NCBI RefSeq assembly: GCF_900496995.4
Contig: NC_044010.1
Span: 6,696,001-6,760,000, forward strand
DNA length: 64,000 bases
Origin: Aquila chrysaetos chrysaetos
Lineage: Eukaryota; Chordata; Aves; Accipitriformes; Accipitridae
Reading direction: 5' to 3'
Shown: piece after piece, positions 43,798 to 64,000 of the stretch
Layout of the letters: every line of letters begins with the position of its first letter
How positions within the stretch are numbered: the stretch's first letter is position 1
The notes under the pieces: generated by a model
Databases searched by the model: none
The model's input: the letters and a program-made list of their open reading frames with translations, nothing else
What the model was told of the DNA's origin: nothing
Made by a program: the position numbers and the translations under genes

Positions 43798-46700
43798 TTC
43801 TCCCCAGGCTCCCTGAGGACCTGGTCCCTGTCAGAAAGTGGCTGCATTGCTGCTGTAGGGTGTGTTTTCCCATAGCTCAAGTTCCAAGTGCCCGTTGGGT
43901 CTTCAGTCAGGCCAACTATCTGTATTTGGCACATGCAACCACTGAGCAGAAGGGGGAAGAGACAGAAAGGCTGCAACACTGAGCTACAAAGGGCATTAGC
44001 TAAAGGGAATGGGGAGGACATGAGGCATAAATTAAGCCTACTGTGTGAGACCCAACAGACCTCCATTCTTATGTCAGCCACTTATTTGTTAGGTGACTGT
44101 CACATGTGAAAAGTGGGAAAAGCTCAACCAGTATCTTCATTTATCAACCAAGCAAAATTTCTGGAAGACTTTTCTTCTCATGGAGCTCAGAGTACTTTAG
44201 AACCAAACAGTAAGCGTTCTGGTTTGACAGACATGGCAGCCAAGTCAGCGATTGCTAGTGGGTCACATCATTAAAGAAGGCTGCCAATGGTTTCCCAGAC
44301 ATTTTTCTACTCTCTTGGTGAGTATTTATTCAAATTATCTTCTTTTGTAGAAGAACAAAGAAAGAAGTCTCCCAAATAAGAACAACAACAAAAAATCCCC
44401 TATACAAGCACACCATTTCGCATTTTTGTCCAAAAAATAACAACAGAAAATTCTTACTGATGTATAACAAGGTTAATTCCAGAAGGAAGAACAGAGACTT
44501 TTCAGTTCCACTTCTGGTGCAAACACTAAAAAGCAATTTATGGTCTAGGAAGAACACACAAGAGCAATTGGTTGAAAGTTCTCTTGTATTTTAATTAAAC
44601 AGTTGACAGTCATTGAAGAGAATCTGCACATTTACCATCTGCTTTTACAGCTGGAATGATATTCAGAAGACCAGCACAAGGCATATTATAGGCATTAAAC
44701 TTTGCAGAAATAGCAACGAACACTCATTACTTGTGGGGGTTAATTTAATGTAACCTCAAGTGTCATCTTTCTCCTATGTCAGGTCGACAAATGGAAGGCT
44801 CTAATCATATTAAGTGGGTGTTTTAAACTGATGTGCTGCTGGAGGTAGTAACACGGAGGGGACTTAGCTACCCTATGTAGTAATACGTACTGCTGAAGAG
44901 CTTTGCATTGTGGTTGTTATCACACAAGGTAACTTCCCCCTGCCTGAAGTGAGGCTAACTTTAGCTAGTGCTATCACGAATACAATCCCAGAGATAGCAA
45001 CTGGGCATTTCAGCACTTTCTGCTGCCAAACAGGCACTTGCCAAGACCAGATCAATGATTGCACAAGAAGCAGCCCTTGCCCTCCATTCCCGGAATGGCA
45101 TTCCGGCATAGCAGGGCACTCTGCAAATAACCAAGAAACCCAGATACTCCAAGTCCTTTCTTAATCAAAGAAAAATTACATTATTTTTTATATCTCTTAT
45201 GAATCTCTGGTCTGAGGTGGAAAACAGCTGAGAAGAGCAGCATGGACGTCCTTATCTGCCCCATGTGGCATGGTCACTTACTCATTACATTATTATTTTA
45301 AATTAGGGTAACTCCAGTGACTGTCAAGGCACTTTATCTGAGACAGAAAATTCATTCTTGGGGGTAAGGTATATTCCTTCAACTGCATGGCATGAAGAAC
45401 AAAAGTCTAGAATGGCAGTAACTCCCATATGTGAAACATATTCAACTTTTTTCATCACAAATGGGCTGACATACAAACATCAGCTCTTTGGAATGGCTGA
45501 AAAATTAAGCATGAATAAATTGCAACATAGAAAGAACAAGGCTAGGCTATTTCCTACCGTTATTTCTTTCAGTGTGCAGTATTTGAGCTGCTCAATTCTC
45601 TCTCTTTTAAAAAAGTCAAAGACCCTGTAATCTTACTGGAAAAAAGAGTCCACATAGTATTGTCTAGTGTTGTCACAATGGCTTTCATTTATAGCCAATT
45701 AAAAATAGAAATAAGCACTCAAAACAGAGACTATTTCCTTCCCACTTTTCTGTCTGCTTGCAGTTGTAAAGCATGCATATATAGATTTCCTTTGCATTAT
45801 TTCACAGCCCACCAACTAGTGTTTTATGAACCGCAGTGGTCTGTGGACCAGTAAACCTGGTGCCATTTCTGCTTCCCTGCTGGATAACCTAATCTACTTC
45901 TGTCACAATTTAAGAAGTTACAGAATTAAGAGTGAAATACAATCAATTGTCCCTGAAGAGTTTTGTTTAATGTTTCTATAAATATGAACAAAGTGACTGA
46001 AGAGGAGCTCAAGTATGATAAAGATAAAACTCTTCAGATTTCATACAGCACAAATGTGTTCACACAATCTACAATTAGTCACCCTAGCTCAATTATGGGG
46101 ACTAGAGTAAGAAATAAAGATGGGGGACTCCTTCATAGGATTTAAATAAAAAAGCACAACCTCTGCAGTTAGTGCGCTCATACTACAGCAGCACGCTTCA
46201 ACAGCTGCTACTGTTACACAGTCATCCGGGTTTTCTTGCTGTGTGAGGGTGTTCTTGCTCTTGGGAAAACTTGCTGGACACACGTTGGCTTATACACACT
46301 TGTATGCGAAGGAAAGTCAACTCTTTCCCATCCTACCATCTTGGGATCTCACCTGATGTCTCCATAGCCTCTACTCCTGTTGGAGAAATGGGGAGCCCTT
46401 CCCTGAAACCTGGACATTTGGGCTGGGTTGAGATGATAGGAAGAAGTTGTCCTGCATGATATATGGAACTATTGGAAGCATAAGGAGAGAGTCAAATTCC
46501 AAGCCACCAATTCAGCTTCCAAGGGTAGAATCTGCAGGGCCCTGGGTATCTGCTAAAAGTCGCCAGAGGGCAATGCTAAAGTCAAACCAGGATGCTAGTT
46601 TCGGAAGAAGGAGCCCCATTGTTTTCTGTCATTGCAGAAAACTCCTCTTAACTAATAAAAATACTAGCCCATCATAGAAGAGAGGGTGCATAAAATCCTC

Positions 46701-48290
46701 ATGTCATTAAAGAAGAATAAAAATGATTCACAGCCAGTGGCTGAGAACCAGATTCAAGAGCGATACCGGCTTTGCAAGTTCTGTGAACACACTTAATTCC
46801 CTATATTTCAGATGTAACTCATGGGTCAGTTCACATTATTCACAGTTTGCATCTAATGTAGACAAGGACCACGCTTAACACAGCCTTCCTTTCTTGAATT
46901 CAAACTTTGGAGTTAGTCTTTTTGCTCTTTTAGCTCTTTCTTGTGCTAGCCATCAACTCCTGGCAAACAGCCCCTCTGTCTTCAAAAAGTAGGCCTCCGT
47001 TTCTGAAACAAAGTCAACCAGAGAAGCTAGTGGTTCCTCCTGCTTTATCTCCATACACAGGAATTAGAAATAAGCACTGTCAGCCAAGAAACTGTAGGAA
47101 AACAAGCACTCTCTGTAGTAGCCTTTGCTTGACCAGCAACTGCATTGGATATCCAGCTAGGAGCATTTGCTGCAAGTGTGATGTTTCCCATCATTGTCCA
47201 AAGAAAAGAAAAAAAAGGAGGTTTGCAAGTGAAAGCCTCTCCAAGCCAGTCTTCCAAGAGAAAGCATAAGCACATTAGTAATTAGGACATTAAAGAACAA
47301 ATAGTAGCAAGTGTCCATGTGGCACTGGCTGGGAAATAAGCTAGGCAATACAGTCATTGATACTGGCCAATCTCTAGTACCTCTGGGTTACAAAATAATT
47401 AACAAGATGCTCCAAAAGCTCCTTGCCAACAGTTGAGTCTCTTGAATCCAAGAAGTGCCTTTGGCAAGCCAGTTTTCTGTGGAAGCAGCCAGCATCCAGA
47501 GAACCTCTCTTTTTCCAGCACATTTTAAATGAAAACAGTGGATGAATCACATCAAGGAGAAATGCCAAGTTCTTCTCCTTCACAACTGGTCTCAGAGCAT
47601 AGAGAAATTCTGTGTTCTAGTTGCAAGGTGAGAGATGAGAAAACCCTGCAATCTAGCTACAGATCAGATGCACCACATATGCAGAGTTGGTATAAGTGTC
47701 AGGGTAAAGATCAAGAACAGTAGTAAAAATGGTGACTGTAAGACTTCTTCAGAGCCCTTTATCCCATCCCATGTATATGATACATGGCACAGAGAGCAAA
47801 TGGAGCATATAAAATGCATGGAAAAGAGTACATGGCTTAGAAAAGATATATCCACCAAAGCCACGCTTCCTCGAGTTGAAGGAAATTCTGGTCCATAGTG
47901 TGAGGGACAGTAGTCATACCTTGCTCAGTCCCTGTAGGGACAGCCAAACCTTGGTAAATTTAGCCCTTTAAGTTTACAGATAAATTCAAGTCTGAGTTAA
48001 AGGCTAGAACAAGTATCTTTTAAGGCACTAAGGTCTAAGCGTAAAGTAGGGCAGGTTGTTTCAGTCAGTATAGGGAGGATAAGCTCGCAATTTGCAGATG
48101 TGCTAGTGAGCCCTTATTCAGGCAGGATCCTTCCAAGACTGTGACCCTTCTTTTTGGGAGAGAGGCTTACTGGGGACAAAGGGAAGCAACTGCCCAACTA
48201 TGCTGAGCAGCCAGGCAGAAGCAGCAAACTTTACACATTCTGAAGCACAACAGAGGTGCCTTAGAAAGGAGATGCTGTGCCACCCTTCAC
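43798..48290. other. Intergenic between CR1 cluster and ILDR1 3' end
   Basis: No gene recognised. I looked for the 3' exons of SLC15A2, which faces ILDR1 in human, and did not find them. The ILDR1 3' UTR extends into the right end of this interval or just beyond it, but I found no convincing poly(A) signal. Confidence 0.4.
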
Positions 48291-48294
48291 CGAA

Positions 48295-48380
48295 CTCCCA
48301 GGGGACCGGATCAGAGGACCTCCAGAGGCGTCTTCCAACCTAAATTATTCTACTGTCCTGTGACTTTACAACTCTGTGAT
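48295..48380 (+). mobile_element. CR1 3'-tail fragment
   Basis: GACCTCCAGAGGCGTCTTCC and AACCTAAATTATTCTA match the 3' end of CR1 elements (GACCTCCAGAGGTCCCTTCC, AACCTAAATTATTCTATGAT), followed by a decayed octamer tail. It lies within the likely ILDR1 3' UTR or just downstream of the gene. Confidence 0.8.
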
Positions 48381-48782
48381 CATTGGAGCCCTTCTCCAGT
48401 AACTGGTGTGCAAAAGATGAGCATTCTATGGACTGGGCTTCTCACAGTGCCAGGGGACCTAACAAAGACAACTGGTATCTCTCTTTAAAGATTGGGAATA
48501 TACTATTTACTGAAAAAATCTGCTGTTTCCAATAGAATGTTTTGAATGGACCACAGACCATTGCAAACCTAAGTTTCCAAATCACAGCAAGAATAAAAAT
48601 GGGTTATGTATTGCTTTCATGGGCACTAGACATAGATTCTTCAGAGTTGTAAGTCTAAGGGGAAGCTGCTTCATCTGTTTTTTTTGCTGGTTGTCTGTTC
48701 AATCAAAAGCAGCCATCCCAACCTACATAGTAGAAAAGCTAAGAGGAGTCCAGTGGGAATCTTAGTTTTTTCGGTACTGGCA

Positions 48783-63536
<14,754 letters not shown>

Positions 63537-64000
63537 GGCGCGGCCTCCTCCACCCGCCCGGGGACGTCGGGCCGGGCCACCCCGCCGCGCCCACAGGCCC
63601 TCCCCTTCCCGTGGCACCTGTCCCAGGGCCGGGCGCTGCCGCCGGCCGCAGTCCCCTCCCTCCGCGGCCCCTCAGCGCCCGCCCGGCGGCGGGTACGCCT
63701 CCCCCCCTCGGCACCCTGCAACCCTCCGCCGCAAAGCCAGGCAAAATACTTCAGAAACCAGCCGCCAGCTTCAGAAACTGCTTTTAAAAGTAATAAATAT
63801 ATGTATATAAAGTGTGCACACAGGTGTACGTGAAGATACGGACACGGGTGCGAAGTTCCGCCCGAGCTCTGCCGTCTGGAGAAATACGCCGTAACCGACG
63901 GGAGCACCTGCTTCGTCTTGTGGGCAGAAAGTTTAGGGAATTAATCTCGTTTTCCCGCTGAGTTTTGAAAAGACCGCAACGGTGGCCAAAAGAGACGTTC

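Noticed and set aside
43798-48700. Expected SLC15A2 3' end facing ILDR1, by human gene order
   Set aside because: No transporter exons seen; the open frames here are short and unrelated.

Overview
This is a vertebrate nuclear window and almost certainly a bird. The evidence is an apovitellenin-1 gene (the egg-yolk VLDL apolipoprotein of egg-layers), several CR1 LINE copies including one with the avian octamer tail, and a roughly 577-bp solo LTR of a type I recall as common in neoavian genomes. Genes are intron-rich with consensus GT-AG junctions, and three CpG-island promoters stand in otherwise AT-rich DNA. I could not identify the species.

Four protein-coding genes can be rebuilt from the sequence. 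CLDND1 (minus strand, coding 4894-7379, CpG promoter near 11.75-12.65 kb) encodes a 250-residue four-pass claudin-domain protein. GPR15 (plus strand, single coding exon 19557-20663) encodes a chemoattractant-type GPCR with the conserved RXR/14-3-3 tail. APOV1 (minus strand, about 41.26-38.04 kb) encodes a 106-residue apovitellenin-1 precursor. Its promoter has a TATA-like box, a DR1 nuclear-receptor site and two estrogen response elements, one a perfect palindrome. ILDR1 (minus strand, coding 63536-48783, eight coding exons, 542 residues) encodes angulin-2, a tricellular-junction Ig protein.

Layout: 1-4.5 kb, gene-poor DNA downstream of CLDND1; 4.5-12.6 kb, CLDND1; 12.7-19.4 kb, intergenic with an ancient CR1-like LINE (about 13.4-14.27 kb) and an hAT-type MITE (15437-15688); 19.4-20.8 kb, GPR15; 20.8-32.7 kb, intergenic with no gene recognised; 32.75-34.05 kb, a CpG island that I cannot assign to a gene; 34.1-38.0 kb, intergenic; 38.0-41.5 kb, APOV1 and its promoter; 41.8-43.8 kb, nested CR1 copies with a solo LTR inside; 43.8-48.7 kb, intergenic with a CR1 tail; 48.8-63.6 kb, ILDR1, with CR1 fragments in its introns; 62.9-63.9 kb, the ILDR1 CpG promoter.

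The genes do not form a pathway. CLDND1 and ILDR1 are both junction-related membrane proteins, GPR15 is a leukocyte-homing receptor, and APOV1 is a liver yolk-lipoprotein gene. From memory, human CLDND1/GPR15 (3q11-q12) and ILDR1 (3q13.33) lie many megabases apart and mammals lack APOV1. The tight bird linkage is therefore notable. The strongest observations are the intact estrogen-response architecture of APOV1 and the absence of any cysteine from its mature protein, which in chicken is a disulfide-linked dimer.
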